From Burkholderia sp. Ax-1724 (lineage in GTDB: Bacteria; Pseudomonadota; Gammaproteobacteria; Burkholderiales; Burkholderiaceae): 64,000 nucleotides of DNA. The DNA is taken from assembly GCF_011752995.1 (NCBI RefSeq), contig NZ_VWWL01000007.1:124001-188000 (forward strand), read 5' to 3'. Positions 41,838-50,178 of this stretch are shown piece after piece (the stretch's first letter is position 1; every line of letters begins with the position of its first letter). The notes under the pieces were generated by a model. That model was not told the origin of the DNA. It did no database searches and saw only the letters and a program-made list of their open reading frames with translations. Both the position numbers and the translations under genes were made by a program.

Positions 41838-43136
41838 ATGCGCTCGATCCGCCGTCAACTGCTGATCTGGCTGATCGCGATCGTGCTGCTCGGCGTCGGC
41901 ATCGCGGGATGGCTGATTTACCGCCAGGCGCTTGCCGAGGCGAACGAGCTGTTCGACTACCAGCTCGAACAGATTGCCGCCGCGCTGCCGGCCGAGCCGT
42001 TTTCGCAGGTGCTCGGGCGCGATACCGGCGACGAGGGCATCGTGCTGCAAATCTGGAATCGCAACGGCATGCTGATGTACTACTCGCGCCCGCGTGCGCC
42101 GCTCGCGCCGCGCGCCGAACTCGGCTTTTCGACCGAGAGCACGGATCGCGGCGAATGGCGCGTGTATGGCGCGATCGTCGGCGACAACGTCGTGCAGCTC
42201 GCGCAGCCGCTGTCGGTGCGCAACCGGCTCGCCGCGAACGTGGCGCTGCGCACGCTGTGGCCGCTGATCGTGCTGCTGCCGCTGCTCGGGCTCGCGGTGT
42301 GGGTGATCGTCGGACGCGGGCTGAAGCCGTTGCGGCGCGTGACGAGCGCGCTCGACGCGCGTCATCCGGAAGCACTGGAGCCGTTGCCGGACCAGCGTCT
42401 GCCGCTCGAGGTGCAGCCGCTCGTGCGCGCGTTGAACGGGCTGCTCGAACGGCTGGCGACCGCGCTCGACATCCAGAAGGCGTTCGTCGCCGATGCCGCG
42501 CACGAATTGCGCACGCCGCTTGCCGCCGTGCAGATTCAGTCGCAACTGGTGGCGCGCGCGCGGGACGAAACCGCGCGCGGCGAGGCGCTCGCCGATCTGC
42601 AGGCTGGCGTGACGCGTGCCACTCGCCTCGCCGAGCAGTTGCTCGCGCTTGCGCGTGCCGAGCCCGACGGCGTGGCGGTGGTCGAAGCGTTCGATCTGCG
42701 CGCACTGTTGCAGGACTGCGTCGCAACCTATGCGCCGCTGGCGATGAACCGCGGCGTCGATCTCGGCATCGAGGCGAGCGAGGCCGCCACCGTGACCGGC
42801 GAGGCCGAGGCGCTGCGTGTGATGTTCAACAATCTGCTCGACAACGCGACCAAGTACACGCCGCATGGCGGCCGGGTCGACGTGAGCTTGCGTGTCGAGG
42901 GGGGGCGGCCGGTCGTGCGGATCGCCGATAGCGGACCGGGCATCGCTCCCGCGGATCGCGAGCGCGTGTTCGACCGCTTCTATCGCGCGGGTGCCGGCGC
43001 GGACCGCGTGCGCACCGATGTGGCGGGCAGCGGCCTCGGTCTTGCGATCGTGCGCCGCATCGCCGTGCAACAGCATGCGCAAGTGTCGCTCGACGAAGCG
43101 CCGGCCGGCGGTTTGCAGGTCACCGTGCGCTTCTGA
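41838..43136 (+). CDS. Sensor histidine kinase (QseC-like)
   Basis: RSIRRQLLIWLIAIVLLGVG...FVADAAHELRTPLAAVQIQSQL...NLLDNATKYTPHGG...GSGLGLAIVRRIA; paired with the upstream regulator. Confidence 0.95.
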   Translation: MRSIRRQLLIWLIAIVLLGVGIAGWLIYRQALAEANELFDYQLEQIAAALPAEPFSQVLGRDTGDEGIVLQIWNRNGMLMYYSRPRAPLAPRAELGFSTESTDRGEWRVYGAIVGDNVVQLAQPLSVRNRLAANVALRTLWPLIVLLPLLGLAVWVIVGRGLKPLRRVTSALDARHPEALEPLPDQRLPLEVQPLVRALNGLLERLATALDIQKAFVADAAHELRTPLAAVQIQSQLVARARDETARGEALADLQAGVTRATRLAEQLLALARAEPDGVAVVEAFDLRALLQDCVATYAPLAMNRGVDLGIEASEAATVTGEAEALRVMFNNLLDNATKYTPHGGRVDVSLRVEGGRPVVRIADSGPGIAPADRERVFDRFYRAGAGADRVRTDVAGSGLGLAIVRRIAVQQHAQVSLDEAPAGGLQVTVRF

Positions 43137-43217
43137 CGAGCGCGTTTTTGCCACTGGAACGTGGCCGCCACGATGGCCTGACAAGCCCGGCCGATAAGGT
43201 TCCCGCGATCTGTCGCT

Positions 43218-43236
43218 GCTTAAGACTCTTTTAAGC
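43218..43236 (+). promoter_or_regulatory. PmrA/QseB-like box upstream of DegP-type protease gene
   Basis: GCTTAAGActcTTTTAAGC; TTAAG-N6-TTAAG direct repeats with 11-bp period, 50-70 bp upstream of the start codon. Confidence 0.5.
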
Positions 43237-43289
43237 GATCCCCCTTACGCTCCTCGACATCCAAAGTCACTTTCTCCAGCCAGGAGCTC

Positions 43290-44813
43290 ATGATGAACGC
43301 GAAAACCTTGTCCCGCGGCGCCGTTGCGGTCGCTGTCGCCGCCGCGCTGTCAGCCGGTTATGTGGCGGGCCATCGCGATGTGCCCGCACCGCAGATCATC
43401 TCCCCCGCGCAGGCCGCTGCGATGATGCCCGCCGAAGCCGCCGCCAAGACCGGCATCCCCGATTTCTCCGGCCTCGTCGAAACCTACGGCCCGGCCGTCG
43501 TCAACATCAGCGCGAAGCACGTGGTCAAGCAGACCGCGATGCGCGGCAACAACGGTGGCAATTTCGGCGGCAACCAGTTGCCGATCGATCCGAACGATCC
43601 GTTCTATCAGTTCTACAAGCGTTTCTTCGGCGGGATGCCGGGCATGCAAGGCGGCGATGGCGGCGACGCACCCGACCAGCCGAGCGCGAGCCTCGGCTCC
43701 GGCTTCATCATCAGCAATGACGGCTACATCCTGACCAATGCGCACGTGGTCGACGGCGCGAATGTCGTTACCGTGAAGCTCACCGACAAGCGCGAGTTCA
43801 AGGCGAAGGTGGTCGGCGCCGACAAGCAGTCCGACGTCGCCGTGCTGAAGATCGACGCGAGCAACCTGCCGACCGTGAAGATCGGTGATCCGCGTCAGAG
43901 CAAGGTCGGTCAGTGGGTGGTCGCGATCGGCTCGCCGTACGGTTTCGACAATACCGTGACCTCGGGCATCATCAGCGCGAAGTCGCGCTCGCTGCCGAAC
44001 GAGAACTACACGCCGTTCATCCAGACCGACGTGCCAGTGAACCCGGGCAATTCGGGTGGCCCGCTCTTTAACCTGCAGGGCGAAGTGATCGGCATCAACT
44101 CGATGATCTATTCGCAGACCGGCGGCTTCCAGGGCCTGTCGTTTGCGATTCCGATCAACGAGGCGATCAAGGTCAAGGACGATCTCGTAAAGACCGGCCA
44201 TGTGAGCCGCGGTCGTCTCGGTGTCGCGGTGCAGGGCATGAACCAGACGCTCGCTAATTCGTTCGGCATGCAGAAGCCGCAAGGCGCGCTCGTCAGCTCG
44301 GTCGATCCGGGCGGTCCGGCGGCCAAGGCCGGTTTGCAGCCGGGCGACGTGATCCTCTCGGTGAACGGCGACGACGTCAACGACTCGTCGGATCTGCCGG
44401 CACAGATCGCGGGCATTGCCCCGGGCACTTCGGCAACCCTGAAGGTGTGGCGCGACAAATCCACCAAGGACGTGAAGGTGACGATCGGTTCGTTCTCGGA
44501 TGCGAAGCTTGCGTCCGCGGGCAAGGCCGATCAGCAGACCCAGCTGCAAGGTCGCCTCGGCGTGGCGGTACGCGCGCTGACGCCGGAAGAAAAGAGCAGC
44601 GCGTCGGTGTCGCATGGTCTGCTCGTGCAGCAGGCGGGTGGGGCGGCCGCGAGCGCGGGCATCCAGCCGGGCGACGTGATTCTCGCCGTCAACGGCCGGC
44701 CCGTCACGAACGTCGATCAGCTCAAGCAGATGATTTCGGGCGCGGGCAACAGCATCGCGCTGCTGATTCAGCGCGACAACGCGCAGATCTTCGTGCCCGT
44801 CGATCTCGGCTGA
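43290..44813 (+). CDS. Do/DegP/MucD-family serine endoprotease with two PDZ domains
   Basis: GSGFIISNDGYILTNAHVVDGA, KSDVAVLKID-like QSDVAVLKIDA, NPGNSGGPLFNLQGEVIGIN; two PDZ domains. Confidence 0.95.
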   Translation: MMNAKTLSRGAVAVAVAAALSAGYVAGHRDVPAPQIISPAQAAAMMPAEAAAKTGIPDFSGLVETYGPAVVNISAKHVVKQTAMRGNNGGNFGGNQLPIDPNDPFYQFYKRFFGGMPGMQGGDGGDAPDQPSASLGSGFIISNDGYILTNAHVVDGANVVTVKLTDKREFKAKVVGADKQSDVAVLKIDASNLPTVKIGDPRQSKVGQWVVAIGSPYGFDNTVTSGIISAKSRSLPNENYTPFIQTDVPVNPGNSGGPLFNLQGEVIGINSMIYSQTGGFQGLSFAIPINEAIKVKDDLVKTGHVSRGRLGVAVQGMNQTLANSFGMQKPQGALVSSVDPGGPAAKAGLQPGDVILSVNGDDVNDSSDLPAQIAGIAPGTSATLKVWRDKSTKDVKVTIGSFSDAKLASAGKADQQTQLQGRLGVAVRALTPEEKSSASVSHGLLVQQAGGAAASAGIQPGDVILAVNGRPVTNVDQLKQMISGAGNSIALLIQRDNAQIFVPVDLG

Positions 44814-44874
44814 TCGTCGAGCCGGGCGGTTCGATCATGTCCCGCCCGATCCGTGCCGAGTTTTGGTAGCGATT

Positions 44875-44916
44875 GCCGGTTCTTTGCATTTGCTGCAACG
44901 AACCGGCATTTTTTTC
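44875..44916 (+). terminator. Rho-independent terminator downstream of DegP-type protease gene
   Basis: GCCGGTTC (44875-44882) / GAACCGGC (44900-44907) with inner TTGCA/TGCAA, followed by atttttttc. Confidence 0.85.
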
Positions 44917-45078
44917 GCCCGTCCCTTTGGCGAACCGCACGCGCTTGTATCGCGCGCCAACGCTCGAAGGGCGACGTTTTTCCGTCGACGCAACCGGACG
45001 GTTGGCACGCAGGTTGCATGATCCTTGATCGGGTCCACCGAGGGACACCGGACAAGGGCTTTAACAAGGAGCGAACCG

Positions 45079-45576
45079 ATGAAAACCCAACGCAATCAGC
45101 GAAGGATCGTAGCCGCTGCACTCTGCGCGGCGCTCACGCTCGGACTGGCTGGCGGAGCGTACGCGCAGCAGGCAGGCGGTGTGACCGGCGGCTCGACTAC
45201 CGACAACACGAGCGCCGGCAACGTCAACGGTGGCGGCATGCCGCAAACCCAGCAGCAGGGCAACGTGTCGTACGTGTCGGGCGGTGTCGGTCTCGACGAG
45301 TCGCGGGCGCTGCAACGGGCGCAAAGCCAGTGGCCGCTGGCGCTGCGCTTTACCGGCCCGAACGGCGAATTTCTCGCCGACGTCCACGTTCGCATCGTCG
45401 ATGCGCATGGCGGCGAGGTCCTGAGTGCGACGTCGCGCGGCCCGTTCATGCTGGTCAGGCTGCACCCCGGACGCTATACCGTGCACGCGAAGTACAGCGG
45501 CAGCGAGCAGACACGCGCGGTGACGGTACAGGCGCGGGGCAACGTCAAGGCGGCGTTCGTCTGGAGCGTGAAGTGA
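45079..45576 (+). CDS. Secreted protein with carboxypeptidase-regulatory-like (Ig-like) domain
   Basis: Signal peptide MKTQRNQRRIVAAALCAALTLGLAGGAYAQQ; C-terminal HVRIVDAHGGEVLSATSRGPFMLVRLHPGRYTVHAKYSG. Confidence 0.7.
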   Translation: MKTQRNQRRIVAAALCAALTLGLAGGAYAQQAGGVTGGSTTDNTSAGNVNGGGMPQTQQQGNVSYVSGGVGLDESRALQRAQSQWPLALRFTGPNGEFLADVHVRIVDAHGGEVLSATSRGPFMLVRLHPGRYTVHAKYSGSEQTRAVTVQARGNVKAAFVWSVK

Positions 45577-45695
45577 ACGCGAAGTAAGCGGTCCGCTCGG
45601 CGCCGCGGCCTGCGGGTTGGCGCGACCGGATGCGCGGTGCCGGTTCCTTGCGGCAGGGGACGGCCGCGCAAGCGACTGGAGTTTGGCCGATAATG

Positions 45696-45725
45696 AAGCC
45701 ACGGGCACGTCCCGTGGCTTTGTCG
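45696..45725 (+). terminator. Stem-loop terminator
   Basis: AAGCCACGGG-cacgt-CCCGTGGCTT then tgtcgtt. Confidence 0.6.
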
Positions 45726-45781
45726 TTCATGCGGCAGCGCCTTGCAGCATTCCGCCCAACCGGCCCACACCATCACGGAGC

Positions 45782-46168
45782 ATGGACATGAGCGATGCGT
45801 CGACATCTGCAGGAAATTCCGGCGGCCACACCATCGTGATTCGCGACAACCCCCACCGGGTGCGCGTGATTCACGGTGGCGTGACGATGGCCGATACGCA
45901 GGCCGCGTTGACGCTCTGCGAAACCGGCTTGCCGGACGTGTTCTATTTCCCGCGCGCGCATGTGAACATGGCGCGGCTCGAACGCTCGACGCATACGTCG
46001 CACTGTCCGTTCAAGGGCGACGCGTCGTACTTCCATCTGCGCACCGAAAACGGCTTGGTCGAAAACGCGGTATGGAGCTACGAGGAGCCGTTCGAGCAGG
46101 CGAAGCAAATCAAGGGGTATCTGGCGTTTTACGCATCGCGCGTCGACCGTATCGATCAGACGTCATGA
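45782..46168 (+). CDS. DUF427 domain-containing protein
   Basis: HTIVIRDNPHRVRVIHGGVTMADTQAALTLCETGLPDVFYFPRAHVNMARLERSTHTSHCPFKGDASYF. Confidence 0.92.
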   Translation: MDMSDASTSAGNSGGHTIVIRDNPHRVRVIHGGVTMADTQAALTLCETGLPDVFYFPRAHVNMARLERSTHTSHCPFKGDASYFHLRTENGLVENAVWSYEEPFEQAKQIKGYLAFYASRVDRIDQTS

Positions 46169-46202
46169 TCCGGCGGGCGCGTGTTTATCGGGGGAGGTGG
46201 TC

Positions 46203-46952
46203 ATGGAACTGAACGATGCGTTACGGATTCCGCTTGCGCCGGCCGATGTCTGGGACGCGCTGCAGGACCTCGCGCTGTTGCGTGCCAGCCTCGACAACTG
46301 CGAGTCGTTCACGCGCCTCGCTCACGGCGAGTACGCGCTGACCATGACGGTGCCGCTCGGCCCGTTGCGCGCGCATTACGACGCGCGCGCCCATGTCGCC
46401 GGCCAGGATTCCGGTCCGGCGGAGGCACAACGCCGCACCATCAACTTCAAGGCGCGTGCCCAGGGCATCGGCGCCTTGCGCGGCCAGATCGAAGTGCGTT
46501 TGCGGGCGGACGAGAGTGCGCATGGCAGCGGCCGGGAGCGCGGCACACGGATCGACTACACGATCTGGGCGACGTCGTCGGGTCCTCTCGCCGAGCTGCC
46601 TGCGCGTCAGCTCGAAAACGCGCTGCATCAGCTGGCCGACGATTTTTTCACCGAATTCGATGCCGTCGTGCGCGCCAAGCACGGCAAGGGGCCGAACCGC
46701 GCGCGCGGCGCGGCGGCGCGCCGGCAGCACGTGTTTCTGCGCCCGATCGCGCTGGGCGGCATCGCGCGGCGCACGCGCGTCGATCACGGCAGTGCGCTGA
46801 CCGGCCGCGCGGCGAGCGCATCGCATAGCTGGCCGCATGGCGGCGCGCAGCACGAGCCCGGACAGCACGCCGTGCCGAACTGGGCGTGGGCCGGGATGAT
46901 TTTCTTCGTCGCGCTGCTGCTGTACCTCGTGCGCTGGATCAGCGAGCACTGA
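46203..46952 (+). CDS. CoxG/SRPBCC-family protein with C-terminal TM helix
   Basis: MELNDALRIPLAPADVWDALQDLALLRASLDNCESF...; C-terminal WAGMIFFVALLLYLVRWI. Confidence 0.85.
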   Translation: MELNDALRIPLAPADVWDALQDLALLRASLDNCESFTRLAHGEYALTMTVPLGPLRAHYDARAHVAGQDSGPAEAQRRTINFKARAQGIGALRGQIEVRLRADESAHGSGRERGTRIDYTIWATSSGPLAELPARQLENALHQLADDFFTEFDAVVRAKHGKGPNRARGAAARRQHVFLRPIALGGIARRTRVDHGSALTGRAASASHSWPHGGAQHEPGQHAVPNWAWAGMIFFVALLLYLVRWISEH

Positions 46953-47149
46953 TACCTCGGGCCGTGCCCGGGGGCTCAATGTACGGATGGCTCCCGCGCG
47001 GGTGCTGCGACGAAACCCCGGCGTGGCGCTAGGTGTCGATCGTGGGCCGATAATGCGGGCTTCGTCGCCCCGCGCCGAGCCAACCACGTCGCAGCGCGCG
47101 GCGCCCACTTCTGTTTCCGGATTTCCCATTTTCAACAAGGAGCTTTTCC

Positions 47150-47782
47150 ATGACCACGCCGCGCCGCGCGTTGATCGTCATCGACGTGCAGAACGAATAC
47201 GTAACCGGCGAGCTGCCGATCGAATTTCCGGATGTGCAGACGTCGCTCGCCAATATCGGCCGGGCGATCGACGCGGCGCGGGCCGCCGGCGTGCCGGTCG
47301 TGGTCGTGCAGAACATCGCGCCGGCGACCTCGCCGTTGTTCGCGCGCGGCAGCGCGGGAGCGGAGTTGCACACGGTGGTGACCTCGCGCGCGCACGACCA
47401 CCATGTCGAGAAGTCGCTGCCGAGCGCCTTTGCCGGCACCGATCTGGCCGACTGGCTCGTCTCCCGTCAGATCGACACGCTAACCGTCACCGGCTACATG
47501 ACGCACAATTGCGACGCATCGACGATCAACCACGCGGTGCATGCCGGGCTCGCGGTCGAATTCCTGCACGACGCGACGGGCTCGGTGCCGTACGAGAACA
47601 GCGCGGGTTTTGCGAGCGCGGAGGAGATTCATCGCGTGTTCAGCGTGGTGCTGCAGTCGCGCTTCGCGGCGGTGGCGAGCACGGATGCGTGGATCGCGGC
47701 GGTACAGGGCGGCGTGCCGCTCGAGCGCAGCAACATCTATGTGTCGAATCAGGCGGCGCGGGCGCGCAAGGCGCTTGCCTGA
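47150..47782 (+). CDS. Isochorismatase-family cysteine hydrolase
   Basis: RALIVIDVQNEYVTGELPIE...SAFAGTDLADWL...VTGYMTHNCDASTINHAVHAG. Confidence 0.92.
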   Translation: MTTPRRALIVIDVQNEYVTGELPIEFPDVQTSLANIGRAIDAARAAGVPVVVVQNIAPATSPLFARGSAGAELHTVVTSRAHDHHVEKSLPSAFAGTDLADWLVSRQIDTLTVTGYMTHNCDASTINHAVHAGLAVEFLHDATGSVPYENSAGFASAEEIHRVFSVVLQSRFAAVASTDAWIAAVQGGVPLERSNIYVSNQAARARKALA

Positions 47783-47849
47783 ATCCCGCGGACGGCGGTG
47801 GCGGTACGCATGAATCTGCGTGCCGCATAAACCGGGTGGCTCGGGCCGC

Positions 47850-48491
47850 TCAGGCCACCTTTCTGCGCAACGCGGGGCTCAGGCGCAGCGCGTCGAAGAT
47901 GCCTTCCACCATCTGCTGCGCGTGCGTGCCGAAATCGGTGGCGTCGGGCAGGAACAGCATGTCGCGCAGCGCGCCGCCGACGAACGAATGGACCATCGCC
48001 GCGGCGAGCTTCGTGTCGAGATCCTCGGGCAACTGTCCCTTGGAGATCGCGTTGCGCAGACCGCCTTCGATTTTCGTCAGCCCTTCGCGCATATTGGTCT
48101 GATAGCGCTCCATCATCGGCCCCATGTCCTCGACCAGCTCGCATTTCAGAAACAGGATGTCGAACACGCGGCGGCGGCGCGGGTCGTTGGCGGTGTCGCG
48201 CAGACAGACCATGCAGACTTCCACGAGACGCCCGAGCGGATCGGTTTCGTTCGGGTCGAGCGAGGCGGCCTTCAGTTCGTCGAGCGGCAGCAGCACGCGG
48301 TCGAACATCTCGTTGAACAGCTCGCTCTTGTGCGCGAAGTGCCAGTAGATCGCCCCGCGCGTGACGCCCGCGGCCTGTGCGATATCAGCCAGCGAGGTGC
48401 GCGATACGCCTTTCTCGAAAAAGACCAGTTCGGCCGCGTCGAGAATCCGGTTGCGCGTCTCCAATGCCTCTTCTTTGGTTTTTCTGGCCAT
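47850..48491 (-). CDS. TetR/AcrR-family repressor, probable regulator of the adjacent RND efflux operon
   Basis: MARKTKEEALETRNRILDAAELVFFEKGVSRTSLADIAQAAGVTRGAIYWHFAHKSELFNEM; divergent from the RND operon. Confidence 0.93.
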   Translation of the reverse strand: MARKTKEEALETRNRILDAAELVFFEKGVSRTSLADIAQAAGVTRGAIYWHFAHKSELFNEMFDRVLLPLDELKAASLDPNETDPLGRLVEVCMVCLRDTANDPRRRRVFDILFLKCELVEDMGPMMERYQTNMREGLTKIEGGLRNAISKGQLPEDLDTKLAAAMVHSFVGGALRDMLFLPDATDFGTHAQQMVEGIFDALRLSPALRRKVA

Positions 48492-48627
48492 ATTAGGAAT
48501 GACTTGCCCTGATTGCGGGGTTTCCCCGGGCTGTTTTAAGTCAGCCCGATGACAATCTGACTACTATTAAGCGAATAGCGAAGCGAACTTGCAAGTCCCC
48601 GGCCCGCAAGAGAAGTAAACGCACTTT

Positions 48628-48651
48628 TACATGCATTCGTGAATGTATATA
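48628..48651. promoter_or_regulatory. Imperfect palindrome, candidate TetR operator
   Basis: TACATGCATTCGTGAATGTATATA with CATTC-GT-GAATG core in the divergent intergenic region. Confidence 0.55.
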
Positions 48652-48918
48652 TAATAGCATCCCACGATTGGATAGCCCAAGCCGGGATCAACGGTTAATA
48701 TCCGTCACTGTTGCCTTTCAGAACGCTGTTGCGCCGTGCCGGAAAGCGTGGCGCCGTGCGGCATTCCCGGGTTCGCACATTTCACACAGGTGCCCCTGCA
48801 GGCGCGGTTCGCATTCACGGGCTACCGGTCAAGCGTCGCAAGACGCATGTGTGCGCAGTCGTCCCCGGGGTAGGGATGCGCGCACTTTTTCTTCTCAGTC
48901 TTTGACAGAGGTTGCTCC

Positions 48919-50160
48919 ATGCGCGTCGAACGGGTTCCATTCCGCTTAATCAGTGCCGCGACGGCTGCCATCTTGCTGGCGGCATGCGGACCAAAACAAT
49001 CTGCCCCGCCGCCCCAGACGCCCGAAGTCGGCGTCGTCACCCTCCAGCCGACGACCGTGCCGGTCGTCACCGAACTCCCCGGCCGCACCAGTGCGTTCCT
49101 CGTCGCGCAAGTCCGCGCACGGGTGGACGGCATCGTGTTGCACCGCGAGTTCACGGAAGGCAGTCAGGTCAAGGCGGGTCAACGCCTCTACAAGATCGAT
49201 CCGGCACCGTACATCGCCTCGCTGAATAACGCGAAGGCGTCGCTCGCGAAGGCGCAGGCGAACCTCGTGTCGACCACCGCGCAGGCCAACCGCTACAAGG
49301 TGCTGGTCGCCGCCAATGCGGTCAGCAAGCAGGACTACGACAACGCGGTTGCCGCCGAAGGCCAGGCCGCCGCCGATGTCGCCGCCGGCAAGGCCGCGGT
49401 CGACACCGCGCAGATCAACCTCGGCTATACCGACGTAACCTCGCCCGTGACCGGCCAGATCGGCGTGTCGCAGGTCACGCCGGGCGCGTACGTGCAGGCG
49501 AGCCAGGCCACGCTGATGGCGACGGTCCAGCAGCTCGATCCTGTCTACGTCGACCTCACGCAATCGAGCCTCGACGGCCTGAAGCTGCGCCGCGAAGTGC
49601 AGGAAGGGCGTCTGAAGACGAGTGGCCCGGACGCGGCCCAGGTGTCGCTCGTGCTCGAAGACGGCCGGGTCTATCCGGAGAAGGGCAAGCTGCAGTTCAC
49701 CGACGTCACCGTCGACCAGAGCACCGGCTCGGTCACGGTGCGCGCCATCTTCAAGAACGCGGACCACGTGCTGCTGCCGGGCATGTTCGTGCGCGCGAAG
49801 ATCGAGGAAGGCGTGAACCAGAACGCGCTCATCGTTCCGCAAATAGGCGTCACGCACGACCAGAAGGGTCAGCCTACCGCGCTCGTCGTCGATACCGACA
49901 ACAAGGTCGAGCTGCGTCCGCTCGTCACCTCGGGCACGTTCGGCGCGTACTGGGTGATCGCAGACGGCCTGAAGGCCGGCGACCGCGTGATCGTCCAGGG
50001 CACCGACAAGGCGCGCCCCGGCCAGCAGGTCAAGCCCGTGCCGGCGCAACTGCCCGGCGATGCGGCTTCCGGCGCGGCCGCGCAAGGCGCGCCGGCCGCC
50101 AGCGGCGCGCAACCGGCGCAACCCGCGGCTCAACCCGCTTCCGCTGCATCGGGCGCGTAA
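48919..50160 (+). CDS. RND efflux periplasmic adaptor lipoprotein (AcrA/MexA type)
   Basis: Lipobox LLAACGPKQS; VVTELPGRTSAFLVAQVRARVDGIVLHREFTEGSQVKAGQRLYKIDP. Confidence 0.95.
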   Translation: MRVERVPFRLISAATAAILLAACGPKQSAPPPQTPEVGVVTLQPTTVPVVTELPGRTSAFLVAQVRARVDGIVLHREFTEGSQVKAGQRLYKIDPAPYIASLNNAKASLAKAQANLVSTTAQANRYKVLVAANAVSKQDYDNAVAAEGQAAADVAAGKAAVDTAQINLGYTDVTSPVTGQIGVSQVTPGAYVQASQATLMATVQQLDPVYVDLTQSSLDGLKLRREVQEGRLKTSGPDAAQVSLVLEDGRVYPEKGKLQFTDVTVDQSTGSVTVRAIFKNADHVLLPGMFVRAKIEEGVNQNALIVPQIGVTHDQKGQPTALVVDTDNKVELRPLVTSGTFGAYWVIADGLKAGDRVIVQGTDKARPGQQVKPVPAQLPGDAASGAAAQGAPAASGAQPAQPAAQPASAASGA

Positions 50161-50178
50161 TAACAGGGAGCCCGCTTC

